A stretch of DNA of 64,000 bases from Rhea pennata (taxonomy: Eukaryota; Chordata; Aves; Rheiformes; Rheidae): positions 17,638,899 through 17,702,898 of the forward strand of contig NC_084678.1 of the NCBI RefSeq assembly GCF_028389875.1, written 5' to 3'. A program made the translations under genes and the position numbers. Each line of letters starts with the position of its first letter. The stretch's first letter is position 1. A model generated the notes under the pieces. That model did not search any database. It was not told the DNA's origin and saw nothing but the letters and a program-made list of their open reading frames with translations. Below are positions 22,501 through 36,295 of this stretch, one piece after another.

Positions 22501-24343
22501 CACCTGTGTCCCCGTGTTTACAGGGATGTGCCAGCCCAAGGGGCACATGCATCCCCATTTGCACACGCGTGTGCTGACCCACGGGGGTGCGTGTGCATGC
22601 ATTATGCATATCCCTGTTGGTTTCGTGCTCGCGTGCAGCCCGTGGCGGCGAAGCCGCGTGTGGCCGTGCGAAGGGTGGTGCCGTCCCCGCAGCCCGTGAG
22701 GGGCCCGTGCCCCGCTCGAGTCTGGGCACGCGGCGCCCTTCCCGGCCCCGACGGCCACCTCGCCCACGGCCGTCGCCCCGCGCGCTCCCGTCCGCGCCCC
22801 GCCTGGGTGCCGCTCGCTCCTCGGCTGGGCAGGGCAGCCGCGATGCCGACCGAAGAGCTGACGCTTCGCACGGTTGCTGCGCGGGCTGTCGCAGCTGTAC
22901 GGGCGAAGCGCCGGTGAACGGCGTCAGAAATGAAACAACAACCTCGACTGCACGTGGGGCTGGGCGTTGCGTAGCTCTGTAATCGCTCTGCGGGAGGGCG
23001 ACATCCAAGAAGCAGCGGTGCTGAAACAAACCAAGATGATCACAGGCAACAAATTAAATAAGGGCTTACGGTGTCGGGGTAGCAGAAGATGTGTTGTGGG
23101 CAGAGAGATGGCAAATGTCTGCCTAGCTCAGCCAATTGCACTGGAAATACCATGCTCGGTCCTTGGCGATGCACTGGAGAGAAACTGGAGGGAGTTTAGA
23201 AGAGAACAACAACAAAGAAGTGATGAGCTTACGAAGAAAGGGTAAAAGACAAAAGCAAATAAGCCGAGATGCAACAAGTCCACAAATATTTGAAGGATTT
23301 AAACTGCAAGAAGGCAATAGTATTTTTTAAGTCATACCTGGAGATTAGACAGAAAAACATGAGATAAAAATTTAGGCAGCCTACCAAGAAACTCTTCCTG
23401 ATCAGATCTTTAAGCTCAAACCAGGAGGTGGAGAGGCTTCGGGACTGCAGCCCGCGTGTGGGGGATTGAATAAGCAGGGATAGATACCTCCTAGGAGCTG
23501 AGCCTTCCACTGGCATGGGCCGGCTGAGCTGACCTCCTCTAACGTCTAAACCTTTCTGACGATAAGTGGTTACGTTAATTTAGAGTCAAATTGTGGCATT
23601 GCTTATTTTCCCAGGTGTGATCTCAGGTTGTATGAAAAGGAAAAAAAAAATAAATGCTTTGATTTCTACCTGTCTTCCCCTCTTGGTCAGCTGGAATACA
23701 TTTTAAAACATGTTCATCTCAACCTTGAAATCTAACAGATTAAGATGCTTAGGGAACTGATCCAAATTGCTTTAGGCTTAATAATTTTACAGAACAAAAT
23801 CCTTCCCCACAGAGTAAGAACAAATGGTACTGTGACCTGAAGTAGACTTAATTTCCAGGCTATTCTAGGTGGTCCTTTTCCAACTGCTCCGTGCAGTTCA
23901 AGCTTTACAGTAGTACTTTTGGCCAATATAAATGCTAAAACTAAATTGTTTCTTGCTTTTTAAATCACATGTTTGGATAAATCTGAGAAGAAACATAGTT
24001 TGTTATGCTTTCAGTAAACTGTTAGTCGCAATAGCTAAATTAAGTGGAAATGTTTCATGGCATATTGTTATGAAAAGAGCCCAATCAGGGGTGAGATAAG
24101 TTTTTTGTGACTTTGAAAAGAGACTTGGAAGTGAAATGGGGAACTGTGGCAAAAGATTATCAAGCTCACATCAATGAGATATACCCAAAGGAATGGGGAA
24201 TATACGTCATAATTCTTGTTAAATTTATACCTCTGCCAACACTGGATATTTTGCTTTTAACTTCCAGGTAACTGTGAATAATGTTGGGGAAAAAAGCAGA
24301 CTACTAAAAGTTTACTTATATTTGTTTAATTCTACCCAGCATC

Positions 24344-24374
<31 letters not shown>

Positions 24375-27300
24375 GCTGTACTACTTATCCAAATAGTATT
24401 TTGGATATTAACCTTACTATAATAAATCAAGGCTCCTCCTTTCAGAACTCATGCCTAATTTGAGTATTTGCCAACGTGAACATTAACCAGAATAGGGCAG
24501 GCAAGTGAAGCCTCATTTGTTACAGAAACTTATCTGAAAAAAATGGCTCTTGTATATTTGGAACAATAGGATTATCTCAGGTAAATATGGAATAAGCACG
24601 TATTGGTAATGATGAGTAGAAGGAGAATTGCTTTTTATGCTTCTGCAAGTCTTGTCCCCGTTTCAAATATTTTCTTTCTCTGTTCATATTCTAAAATACA
24701 TATTCCTTGTGGCTCAGACAATAAGGTCATGTTTATCTGGAGTTGTCAATCAGGAGGGAAATGTATTCCTATTACTCAGTAGCAATCCAAGATTCCTATA
24801 GTAGATTGAATTCATTGTGCAAGTTGTCAAGCACTTATGGATGGTCGTCTAGTTTGGTCACCTCAAAACACCCTCCTCATCTTCCTCTTTAACTAGCAAG
24901 TGCTTTTGTGGGAATAACAAGGGAGCAAGTAGTTTTCCCTCATGACAACGAGGAAATTCTGAAGGTTATATTGAGGTTTCCAAACACTTTATTAAGTGTG
25001 TGTAGTCGTTGCCCTGGTGTTCTTTTTAGTGGGGACCGACAGTAGGGATATTGGGGTAGAAATGTGCTGCTTTCTTTCCCAATCCTCTAGCTGTGCTCCT
25101 GAAGTTCTCTGTCATGTTATTTGAGAGGATCTCCTGAGACAACAAGCAATTATTGCATCAAAAAAACACAGGTAAAAATGCATTGGTTTTGCTGCAATCC
25201 AGCTGGTAGAGGAGTGGCAAGAAAGTCATGAGGAGGCCAAACTGAATGTATTTCAATGCTGCCTGGGATTTCCACATTGTATTTGTTTTACATTTACTTG
25301 CAGTATGTGCATGTGTTCAAAATCCTACCTGAAAAATACATTTTAAAAAAGCTTATTAGAAATGTCCTCATTGTGTTTCACCAACTGTGCAGTTCTAGAT
25401 CTTTAGTGTAAGGCTTTCAATGAGTAATAAAACAGTTGTCTTGTTCTGATTTAAATGGTAGCTCACTGTGCTAATGACTGAGGAATGCATCAGCATGTTT
25501 CTTCATCTCTGCAGCACAGAGTCATAAGCAGCATGAATCCATAAACTGGATTTTGTGCAACATGTGTTTAGACTAATGCTGAATCTTATAAACCAGATGG
25601 TATTGAATCAAGTGGTGCACCAGAGCAGGAGCATGGAATATACTTCATTGTAGAGCCAGCTTTTATGGAAGATCCTGATAAAAAGTATATCGGCAAAAGA
25701 AAAATAATAGTATAGATCTGTTTGAAGCAGTTCTGCTTGAAGTATCTAAAGCAAGTATGATTGTCTTCAATTTCCCCATGAAAACAGATGCATGAGTTCT
25801 AGCTGAGAAAGATCCTAGGGTTAGTTTGCAGAATCCATCCATAAGGGCAATCACATTAGAGAAAGAATAGGGTGGGCTCCAATCACTGAGTGCTTTATGA
25901 AATTTTTGTAAGAAGTGGTATGAAAGGAGTTGAAATTCTCCCTCTAAAGTGTATTGAGAAGGGCATATCCTGGCTGATGTCCGTATCGCACCCTGATGGC
26001 CTTCGGGTGCTTGAGGAATAGACAACACAAAATGCAGGTTATCCCACCTTTATAGCTTTCCCTTCTGGCCTCTACTGAATGCAAGCTGGAAATGCTGCCC
26101 TCGATTTTAAGTATGCTAATGATATTTGTGCTAATACAAATCCGTAACATCGACAAGGAAGTTTTGGAAATGAGATAGAAAGATCATGAGTTCTGTAGCT
26201 TCAAGGGACGCAGACAGCACAGGGCCTTGAACTGTTCCTATCAGAGGCGGTCTGGCTTCTGAGACTGGCTAGAACATGCTTCTCCCTTCAGTCCCCCTCG
26301 TGAGCAGGATTAGAAGTGACTTTGAATTTTGTGGTATGAAAGATTTGACTTTACAGCACTGAAAAAATGTCCTGAGTGATGGCACAAACATGGGCTAAAC
26401 AGGCATTCTAGGGTAACAGGCATCGGAGCTTAGCTAAACTAGGTGCAAATATTACTCTTAGTTGCCAACTGATTGCAGCATCCATCTCACTGGGGTACTT
26501 TACTCCTCTTACTCATTTGTTTTATGATATTTGTTAGTGTTAGAAGAGTATGCTACATTTGGTTGCTTTAATGATTTCCCTTTCAGTGAGGTAGATTGCA
26601 AGACTGTGTGTACATTTTTGTGTAGCAATTATCTTCTGTCACTTGATTCTTTGACAGACAGTAAAATTAACATTATTTCCTCCAACTGTAGAAATGCAGA
26701 ATATGCAGGAGATACGATGCCTTGGAAATGGACAAACTATGTAATGATTTTATCTTGTGTTCTAGCAGTGGCTGCAGTCCAGCCAAACATCTATTATGCT
26801 GTAACTAGGCTTTGAGAAAGTGGCTTAAAAAGTTTTAATACAGAAGAGAGAAAAGCATCTGGGCTGCATTCCAGAGGACTGTTTTCTTTAACAAAACCTA
26901 GTTAGGAGGTTTAAACCTTTGTGGCCGGATGGTCCTGATGACACATCACATAACATGTGAAGGGGATTGGCAAAATTACTGTAATATAAATGTCTCATAA
27001 AAATGAAAATGTTTCCTCAATAGACAGGAGACTTAAGAAGAGGCAGCTCTGAAAGTGCTATATTTCTGGTTTACAATCGCTCTTCAATTCTGGTGAGTAG
27101 GTGAAGCACTTGGTCTAAGTACTTGGCTGATTTCCTTTCAAGAACCTGTGAACTGCATCCTGAGCTATATGGAAAGAGCAACTCTGCACTGGATTTTCAC
27201 AGTATGAGATTTAAAACAAAAAGCTAATACCAGACCACAAAGGGTATCCATGGTAAAGCATTATTATTTTTAAATAGTTTTGAAAGTATTATTTCTATTT

Positions 27301-27597
27301 TAAGGGTCAAGAAAATGATCTCTCATAGCTGTAAAGGTGTGATTCAATGAAGATTCTTTGCAGTGTAGCTTGTATAAATGATACTGATTGATAGCCAGGC
27401 TTTTATAAAATAGTATTTTGTCAGTTCAGCACTTTTTAAAGTTTTAATCTTGTATATTATTTTTATGCTTCAGAATCCCTCAAAGCTTAATGAATGCAAA
27501 ATGCTGTTCAAATAGATGAACTGAATCTTTGCCTTTGTGTAAAATTGTTGTCTACTGAAAACTGCATTCATATGTTCTTCCTTTGTTTCTTCTTTAG
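22501..27597 (+). other. KIF3B: KIF3B intron 1, remainder
   Basis: GC-rich to about 22950, then AT-rich. It holds a 27-nt A run (24348-24374). A 121-codon - strand open frame at 25663-26028 has no recognisable domain and is probably chance. No exon or known repeat family was recognised. Confidence 0.6.
24348..24374. repeat. Poly-A tract (27 nt)
   Basis: An uninterrupted A run on the + strand in KIF3B intron 1, with no recognisable SINE or LINE body before it. Confidence 0.85.
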
Positions 27598-27653
27598 GTT
27601 TCTGGCATTGGATCATTCATTGGTCAGATCATACCAGCCATAGACCTGCTGTC

Positions 27654-30600
27654 ATGTCCAAGTTAAAGAGCTCTGAGTCTGTTAGGGTGGTGGTACGATG
27701 CCGGCCAATGAACAGCAAAGAGAAGACAGCTTCGTATGAAAAAGTAGTTAACGTGGATGTCAAATTAGGGCAGGTTTCAGTGAAAAATCCAAGAGGAACA
27801 TCTCATGAGCTGCCTAAAACTTTCACTTTTGATGCTGTGTATGACTGGAATTCCAAACAGGTTGAGCTCTATGATGAGACCTTCAGACCTCTTGTGGACT
27901 CTGTTTTGCAAGGGTTTAATGGGACAATATTTGCATATGGGCAAACTGGGACAGGGAAAACATATACCATGGAGGGAGTGCGTGGTGATCCTGAGAAAAG
28001 AGGGGTCATCCCTAACTCATTTGAGCATATTTTCACCCACATCTCTAGATCTCAAAATCAGCAGTACTTAGTTAGAGCTTCTTATTTGGAAATTTACCAA
28101 GAAGAAATCAGAGACTTGTTATCAAAGGATCAGTCCAAGAGGCTGGAGTTGAAAGAGAGACCAGACACGGGTGTGTACGTTAAGGACTTGTCTTCCTTTG
28201 TTACAAAGAGTGTCAAAGAGATAGAGCATGTCATGAATGTGGGAAACCAAAATCGCTCAGTTGGTGCCACCAATATGAATGAACACAGCTCTCGTTCTCA
28301 TGCCATTTTTGTGATCACTATTGAATGCAGTGAGTTAGGACTTGATGGAGAGAATCACATCCGTGTTGGAAAACTTAACTTGGTAGATCTCGCAGGCAGC
28401 GAGCGCCAAGCAAAGACTGGAGCGCAGGGGGAAAGGTTAAAGGAAGCTACTAAAATCAATCTCTCCCTGTCAGCTTTGGGCAATGTTATATCTGCCTTAG
28501 TGGATGGCAAAAGCACACACATTCCATACCGGGACTCAAAACTAACTAGGCTTCTTCAAGACTCTTTAGGTGGCAATGCCAAGACTGTGATGGTGGCCAA
28601 TATAGGCCCTGCTTCTTACAATGTAGAGGAAACTCTTACAACACTGAGGTATGCCAATCGTGCCAAAAACATCAAAAACAAGCCAAGAGTGAACGAGGAT
28701 CCTAAGGATGCTCTGCTACGAGAATTCCAGGAAGAAATTGCTCGACTAAAAGCACAATTGGAAAAACGGTCTATTGGCAAAAGGAAGAGGAGGGATAGAA
28801 GGAGAGATGGTGGGGAAGAAGAGGAGGATACTGAAGAGGGAGAGGATGAAGGGGATGACAAAGATGACTATTGGAGGGAACAACAAGAGAAGTTAGAGAT
28901 CGAAAAAAAAGCTATTGTTGAGGATCACAGCTTGGTAGCAGAAGAAAAGATGAGACTGCTGAAAGAGAAGGAGAAGAAAATGGAGGACCTGAGGCGAGAG
29001 AAAGAAGCAACAGAAATGCTGAGTGCTAAAATCAAGGTAGAATTCTTCCTTGTCACTTTTTGAAGTGAATTTAGGGCTGTGGTGAGAACGGCAGGTTTCC
29101 CAATTTGGAAAGATAACTTATCACTGTTTTGAAATCCTCTTTTGATATTTTAAAATAACCATTTCTAAACGGAAATTGAAATTATTTTAATTTGCACCAT
29201 TAATTCCATATTTCAACATTCACAAGTTTCTTCATTTTTTTTTATGTGCTGTTCTTGTAGTATCTTAAGCAATCAGCAGAATAAAATGTGATGGTAAATC
29301 TTTTTACAAGCCATAGCACAAAAATGCTTCATTCTGAAATGAATCATTAAAAAGTTGTTTGTTTTTTTGGTTTTTTTTCCTTTTTACATGAGAGTATGCA
29401 TTTTAGTTCTTCAAATTTGCCACACATTGCAGCAATGTGAATTCTAAGCAAGTTAACTGTTTTATTAACCCCACAGTTTTATAGGAATTCTAAGAAGTAG
29501 TAATTCTTGAAGCAGATGACTTAAACAGGATGTTAAGTAAGGGAACTGCCCTCATAAAGAAGTTGTATACACAAGAGAGAAAAAATGTATTCTGTGGAAA
29601 GGATTGATCAGATGATCACTGAAAGAGAAACTTAGGACCTTTTTTTTTCCTCCTTCAGGCAATGGAAAGCAAGCTTCTAGTGGGAGGGAAAAATATTGTG
29701 GATCACACAAATGAACAGCAGAAAATCCTGGAACAGAAACGTCAGGAAATTGCAGAACAGGTATGAGGAAGAACATTTGTTTTAGCTGCAGAACTTTCAT
29801 GAAGCATTATATTAGGAGAAACTAAACAAATTTGCTGAAAATTAATGATGAAATTGGTTTAATGGCAATCATTAATTTCAAAAGAAAGGGGAAGGTCTTG
29901 TGTCCTTTTTGTTGCTATATGAAATAGCAACGTAAAGAAAGTTCATGATAGTTTTCTTCTAGATTTTCACACCAAAGATTTGTGTCCTATCTTGACTGGA
30001 AATACCTATAAGTGAAGAAATAATTGCAAGATCCCAGAGAGTGATAGTTTAGCAGTTAGTTTAAGGGAGGGATGTTTGCTGTGGGATAAAAGTTTTTCTG
30101 TTACACTTTTTTGTTGATGATTGTTTAATCGAAATGACTAGTATGAATTGATAAATAGAAGAAAGAAAAAGAATCTAAACACAACATTTAATTCCTTTAA
30201 TTGAAGTCTGAGAACTTATTCACACTATCTGATGACAATTCCAATAGGCCCTTCAGCAAAATAAAGACCAAGAAGAGCACATGCTTCTGGTATTTCTAAG
30301 GCAAGAAATAGGAAGAACTAGAAGCTAAAGCAAAAGCCCTGGATCCCAGGGAAGTAAAAACATCTTGAGTGTTGGTTTCATGTATGTCAGGCGCGTAATT
30401 GTGGTCTGTAATATAGTATATCACGTCTTTTAGAAACGTCGGGAGCGAGAAATCCAACAACAGATGGAAAGTCGGGATGAGGAAACACTGGAACTGAAGG
30501 AGACCTATAGTTCGCTACAGCAAGAGGTGGACATAAAGACCAAAAAACTCAAAAAGGTAAAAAAAAAAAAAAAAAAAAAATCCACGTGCATTGGGTTAGG

Positions 30601-32681
30601 AAAAATCAAGGTATATGTGAAACTGAGAGGAACACTGAGGAGTTATGACTTTGGCTCTTCTTGTTTGTTCCAGTTATTTTCCAAGCTGCAGGCTGTGAAG
30701 GCAGAGATCCATGATCTTCAAGAAGAGCACATCAAGGAGCGTCAGGAACTGGAACAGACTCAGAATGAGCTTACCAGGGAACTAAAGCTAAAGTAAGTCC
30801 CAACATTTCACTGCATGCCATTAACTCTGACAGAGGTGGTTTCTTTGGATGAGGAGTGAAAGGAGGGACTGCATTCCACATGCTTTTAGAACAAGATTTA
30901 AACATGATAAAATGAATATTAAGTCTGTGTGAGAGGAGCAGTGGGGAAGGTCATTCATTCATTTTCTTGTGTATTTCCCGTTTTTTGTGTTTGCCTACAG
31001 GCACCTGATTATTGAAAATTTTATTCCCCTGGAAGAAAAGAATAAGATCATGAACAGATCATTCTTTGATGAAGAGGAGGACCAGTGGAAACTGCATCCC
31101 ATAACTCGTCTGGAGTGAGCATACTTCTAAGTTTTTATTTAGGATGAGATTATAGGTTATGTAAAGCAAGCCCTCAGGATGTCAAGAGTTACCCCAACAG
31201 AGGGATTGAATTGGGGTTTTAACTGGCCCCCTGCAAAGTTTTTAACTTTTTACTGTATTATAAAATAAAGATTTTATTCTTCTTAGTAGATCTAGTAAAA
31301 TATGAATGTAGGGTGAGGAAAATTCTTGGAAGATTAAAATCTTTTTTTTCCAGATGACCCCAATATTATATATAATTTAGATATAATACTGCATTAACCA
31401 TTAAAATAGCATAAGCTTATATCATATTTCTTTCCTATTTTAAACAAGAAGCTCTCAGAAATGATTGTGCAAGAGCTATGGATAGATCTTGACCCTCTAC
31501 AAAGGGAATTCCCTAGAGCAGATTTAGAAAATTAAATGCAACTGAATGCATCTATGATCTGCGTAGTAAAAATATGCAGAAATCCTCTCCTTTGTGTGGG
31601 CAACAGGTAGCACGGGATAATTATCTTACCTCATTGTCTCTAACTGTAGAATATAATGTGGAAGACTGTTGCTAGAAATGCAGCCTTGGTAGTTTCTGCC
31701 CACTTGGGATATATTTCCATATGGGATTTACAGTATATGAGCTCATATACCCAAAGAGGAGCCTTTTGTTTTGGTGTGTAATACAGTCAGTATCCATGTT
31801 TCTCCAGTAACCAGCAGATGATGAAAAGACCAATATCCGCTGTAGGATACAAGAGGCCATTGAGCCAGCATGCCAGGACATCCATGATGATTCGTCCAGA
31901 AGCCCGGTACAGGGTAAGCTCAGATGTGGTTACAACCTTCATGTGTTCATACTTCTGACTGCAGGGGCGGGGGGGGGGGGGGGGGGGGCTGTGAATTTCT
32001 GAGGATTGTTAGTTTTTCTATGGGATGTAAATTTTTACAGTGTCCTGCATCTATTTGTAAAGTTCTTTAGAATAAGCCTATGGAGGGAAAGAATTAATTT
32101 GCATGAAAATATGTAGACTTTGATTCTGCTGCTACTTTCTCAGGCAGAAAACATTGTATTACTGGAGCTTGACATGCCCAGCCGAACAACTAGAGACTAT
32201 GAGGGTCCAGCCATTGCTCCCAAAGTTCAGGCTGCTCTAGAAGCTGCTCTGCAGGATGAAGATGAGATACAGGTAGACGCTTCAACGTTTGAGAGCACTT
32301 CAAATAAAAAATCAAAATCCAGGTGAGTTCAATTTTTAGTAAGCAGACTAGCTAACAGTAGAGGTACAAATACAGTTGCTATCTGTCTACACTTGTAACT
32401 AAAGTTAAGGCTGAATTGGCTGTGAAGCAGAGATAGAGAAAGGGGAACACAGGACAGAAGAGAAAGCTGAGACTGATTAGAGAATAAATCGAGTAGAAAA
32501 TTGTCAGCTTTGGGGAGATTAATTTTGATGAGTAACAGGTGACATTGTTGGGATTTTTTGTTTATTTTTTCATTTTTACTTCTTCAGGCCTAAAACTGGA
32601 AGGAAATCAGGGGCATCCTCTTCAGCAGGCACCCATAGTTCTCAGCTTTATCCACAGTCACGAGGGCTGGTTCCAAAGTAA
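27654..32681 (+). CDS. KIF3B: KIF3B, kinesin-2 motor subunit (complete, 8 coding exons)
   Basis: A plus-end microtubule motor that pairs with KIF3A and KAP3 to carry intraflagellar transport trains and other cargo. Coding exons: 27654-29036, 29659-29760, 30434-30556, 30674-30792, 31001-31114, 31808-31913, 32144-32322 and 32588-32681. The product is 739 aa (human 747). The motor domain fills residues 1-345: P-loop GQTGTGKT (96-103), switch I NEHSSRSH (209-216), switch II DLAGSE (245-250). The neck is followed by a KRKRRDRRR basic block and a Glu/Asp-rich block (376-404), typical of kinesin-2 heterodimers. A long coiled coil and a basic Ser-rich tail ending RGLVPK follow. The whole motor is in one exon. 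The acceptor at 27597 precedes the start by 56 nt. Confidence 0.97.
30251..30360 (+). other. Exon-like relict in a KIF3B intron
   Basis: Between KIF3B exons ending 29760 and starting 30434, an acceptor-like tccaatag is followed by an open stretch. It reads [20 protein letters not shown] and, after a one-base shift, [14 protein letters not shown]. Both halves look like coiled-coil coding sequence, as in the flanking exons. No donor was found. It is not present in human KIF3B or KIF3C as I remember them. It may be a lost alternative exon or chance. Confidence 0.25.
31969..31988. repeat. Poly-G tract (20 nt)
   Basis: A run of G on the + strand 56 bp after the donor at 31914, in a KIF3B intron. 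It could form a quadruplex in the nascent RNA, and it is prone to sequencing and assembly length error. Confidence 0.85.
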
Positions 32682-34468
32682 AACCAGCAATTTCTCTCCA
32701 GGGTGTGAACAGCCTTTGCCTTCTGAGAGCAGAGACAAGTAAAAACCTGCACAGAGAACTCCCAGCCAAACTCCAAACCCTTTCCCCTGGAGATGGCCTC
32801 TTTGCTGTTTAACTGACTTGTGCCAGTCCAGGTGCATTGAGACACAAGAAGATACGTGTTTGCCATTCAGCATTTGGCCTCTGTGGGAAACAGATTTTAG
32901 TTAGGAAATCAGAAATGCATGAGGTACGTTAAAGTGTATTAGAAGCAGTGGGAAGCATGGGGATCACCTCACAGCATCACCGTCCCTCCTTCTGCACTAG
33001 TCCTTTTGCTGCACTGGGCTTTTGTTTTTGCTGTTGGGCAATAAGAAGATAGAGTTGAAAGTCATCTCAGCAGAACCACCACTACAGAACTTCATAGTGA
33101 GAACCAAATGAGGTTAAAAAACGGAGGGTATATCCAAACTTGACTAGGTGTTTAGTTTTTTTCTCTTCCTGCTTAAAAGACTGGCATCATCATTTGGGGT
33201 TAATAAATTGGTCTGAACAGTCAGGATGACAGCTGTCATCATGTACTCACAGCTAGATAGCTGTGCCTCCCTTTAGAAATGTAGAAAAAAAGGGTCTTGG
33301 AAGCATCTTTGTGCTCTCTGGAAAAGAAGCAATAGAAACTGAAATCCTTCACTTGTTTACAGGCATATGTTAAGAGCTCCTCCAAACTGACCTCATATAG
33401 ACCTTACCCCTATCAGTAGGAACCACCTTGTCAACAAATATATCTGCATACCAGTGCCAGCTCCATAGCAATCTTCCTCTCTCTCGCCTCCATTTTTACC
33501 CCTGGCATTTTAAACCAATATCCATACTGACTCTCTGAACTGTGGGGTGATGGATGACCGTATTCTCAAATCTCCCGCTGTTCGTATGAAATGTAGCATT
33601 GGCTTGGAGCTTTCTTCCTAGCAGGCTCATAGGGCTGAGCTCTCCCTTTTAGGCTGGGTAGAGAGCAGAGCTCCATAATGTGAAGCTATCTTTAAGTGCA
33701 CTGTTCTTGTAAGTATGGTCCCTCCTCTTGATGTCTAAGGAGGTTCAGTATTTGATACCTTCTATGTCTTTCCTGTTCCACATTAGAACTTTTCCCTTTC
33801 CACCTCCCAGACCACTCAGGGCCTGGTGGGAGTGAAAGCCCCATGTAACTGAGTCTGAGTGATGGAATCTGGTATTAATTCCAGGGGTTGTACTTTGAAA
33901 CAAGGGAGGAAGAACTCCTGCTTTTGATGGTCTCTTTCTAAAGCTGCCCTATGACTAAAGCAGGCTGCTGTAATGCTGCAGGCTTGTGTGGCAGAGTAGA
34001 GGGAAGTGGAACTGCCCTGTTGAAGACAGAGTAAGGTGTTTCTGTCTAGTGTCTCACAGCTCGGTTGTAACTTTTAGTTCATTGTATATTGAGACTTGGG
34101 ATGTTACTTTTTCTGGTTGCTGTTGGCTGTCATCCTATGAATGTTTTTACCTGTTTCCTCTTCCTCACTGATGACTTCCTCCAGACTGACATGTGTGAGT
34201 GTATGAGGACTTGCCTGGTTTTAGAAATGCTCTGATGTATGGACTCTACCTTGTGTGCTCGTTAAGTATCCGCTGAGTGACTTCGTCCAGGCTGGAGAAC
34301 TCCATTGTATCTGACCCCCATGAGCAGAAGGAACTGAACACTCAGCACAGAGCTCACCTGCATCTTGCGGGCATGATGCCTCGGTGAGCCAGCTGCCCAG
34401 GTGGGCCCAGGTTAAATTCTGACTCAGCTGCTTTGATTCATGGAGTACTTTTCTGGATCACAAAATTA

Positions 34469-34487
34469 ATATATATATATATATATC
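34469..34487. repeat. (AT)n microsatellite
   Basis: Simple AT dinucleotide repeat within the KIF3B 3' UTR. Confidence 0.8.
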
Positions 34488-36289
34488 TTAGTTTTGGTGG
34501 AGGAGAGAGGGGTTTGCCAGTAGTTGAAAGAGTAGCCATCTGACAAATTTCTTTCAACCTGAAAATGGAAACATGGCCTAATCTTTCTTTCTATAAACCA
34601 CTGTTTATGTACAAAGAGTCTTTTAATTGGCTCTTGTTGCATAACATAGTGTCATCTTCTTTCCGTTTCCCTGCTTTTTCCCTCTAGCACATAATCTTCT
34701 GTACTTCAGTGTTTAAAAGATAATTGTACGGCTTAAGCACTCAGAAAAATTGAAATGAAACAACGGGATTCTACAAGCTGAAATAGCAACATAATACATA
34801 TACACATATATGTACATATCTATGTACACATATGTTTCTATATGAATATGCATGCACAGACACAACTGTGTTTGCACATGTGTGCACTTCTTCAGTCACT
34901 GCTATTCCATAGGGAATTCTTTATTAAACTCAAAAGCTGAAAACTCCCCTTGTGGCAGGATTGGTACAGTGGAAATCACAGTGCAAACCCAAACTGTTCT
35001 TGTTGTAGTGTTAATAAGCTAGCTGGTTAATATGTCAGAAAGACTCTGCTTTTAATTTTGTAGAAATTCATTAGCAAGGTGAAAGAAATTCATTAGGATG
35101 GAAAAAGAATAAAATTGAATATTTAGTCACTGTATTTATATCGGAGCTGTGGATAGAGATGTGGTTAGTGTATTCATGGGCAATCTCAGATTGTTACAGA
35201 AGCTTTTAGATTCTCATTTTGTTTGACTTACCCATGAATAGATACTCAGTGGCACTGATATTAAGATAAAACATATAGTCATGGCCCTACAAAACATACT
35301 GAGTTCTGGCTTGAAGTTTTTAAAAAATGATTCTGCCAAGCTTGCGTCTCTCTGGATGTTATCTGAACCATCTGGGCTTCCTGCAGGTTAACAGCCAAAG
35401 ACAGGAAATCCAGCAGACTCCTGGAAGAGGCCCTTGGACAGTGTGCACAATCATAGTCTCTTCACAGGAATGTTAAATATCCTTCTCATCTTTGCTCTGG
35501 TCTGTATAATGGGATCTAACTTTTTTAAAAGTTACACGCAGTAAAAGTAGGTCTTTGGCTCTGGGAGCAAGCACCACGTGAAAAAATGAAACATATGAAT
35601 TAAAGCACTTTCTTAAAATCCTTAATATAGGTCTGATTGCCTTTTTAAAAATATTTGCATGCTGCTTGAATCTTCAAAAACACATACGTCTGTCCTAGCA
35701 TTTTGGACTACATCGATGCATTATACAGATCAGGCTTCTGTTAAAAGAGTTTTTTTTTTTTTTTCCTTTTGATGTAGTAAGTCTGCCTTCACTGAACATA
35801 GAGTGTTTGCCAACTTTCAGACATCTCTAAAATGGATCTGTCCTCTCTTCTCATCTGTTTACCATGCACCAGGGTTTAAAAGGGAGCAGTGTGACAGTTG
35901 TAGGTCTGTTTCTGCTGTGTTGAAACACAAATCGGAAGAACATAACCTGCAACAGCCGTAATTAGATGCTGAGATGGGGGTGAATGAGAATACTCATCCT
36001 GTTTGCTCTGCACTGTGGAGTGGTGGGCTTAACTCTCTATGGTCTGGGCGCTTATTACCTTCTTCAGTTCCCTGTTTTTGAAATGAAGTGCCCGAGGGTC
36101 TCCTCGTGGGCACAGCTGTCTTTATGAGAACTCACAGCCCCTCAGAGGTACACTGATCTTGATTCTCTCTTAGGTGATCTGTAGACGAAGAACCTGTCAA
36201 TAGTTCTGTCCATAGGTTTTACAGCTTGTATTTATTTGTATCATCTCTTTTGTCTAGGAATGTAAAAGTGATCCTAAAATACCATGTGT

Positions 36290-36295
36290 AATAAA
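36290..36295 (+). terminator. KIF3B: KIF3B polyadenylation signal AATAAA
   Basis: Canonical hexamer about 3.6 kb after the stop codon, with a downstream T/G-rich element and a CpG island beginning some 250 bp further on. Confidence 0.7.

Larger units (their letters stand above)
21331..27666 (+). other. Predicted KIF3B uORF overlapping the main start
   Basis: An ATG at 21331, 15 nt before the exon-1 donor, reads across the inferred splice to 27598 and ends at TAA 27664-27666. This gives 27 codons (MVTAQ, then [18 protein letters not shown], then SCPS). It is out of frame with the KIF3B ATG at 27654 and overlaps the main frame by 13 nt. It exists only if transcription starts upstream of 21331 and exon 1 joins directly to 27598. 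Confidence 0.45.

Noticed and set aside
21173-22917. Five overlapping frames of about 310-530 codons rich in Cys, His and Val
   Set aside because: They are read through the 75-bp minisatellite, whose period is divisible by three and lacks stops in most frames; they also overlap on both strands.
25663-26028. 121-codon - strand frame in KIF3B intron 1
   Set aside because: No domain, no splice or promoter context and no recognisable homology.
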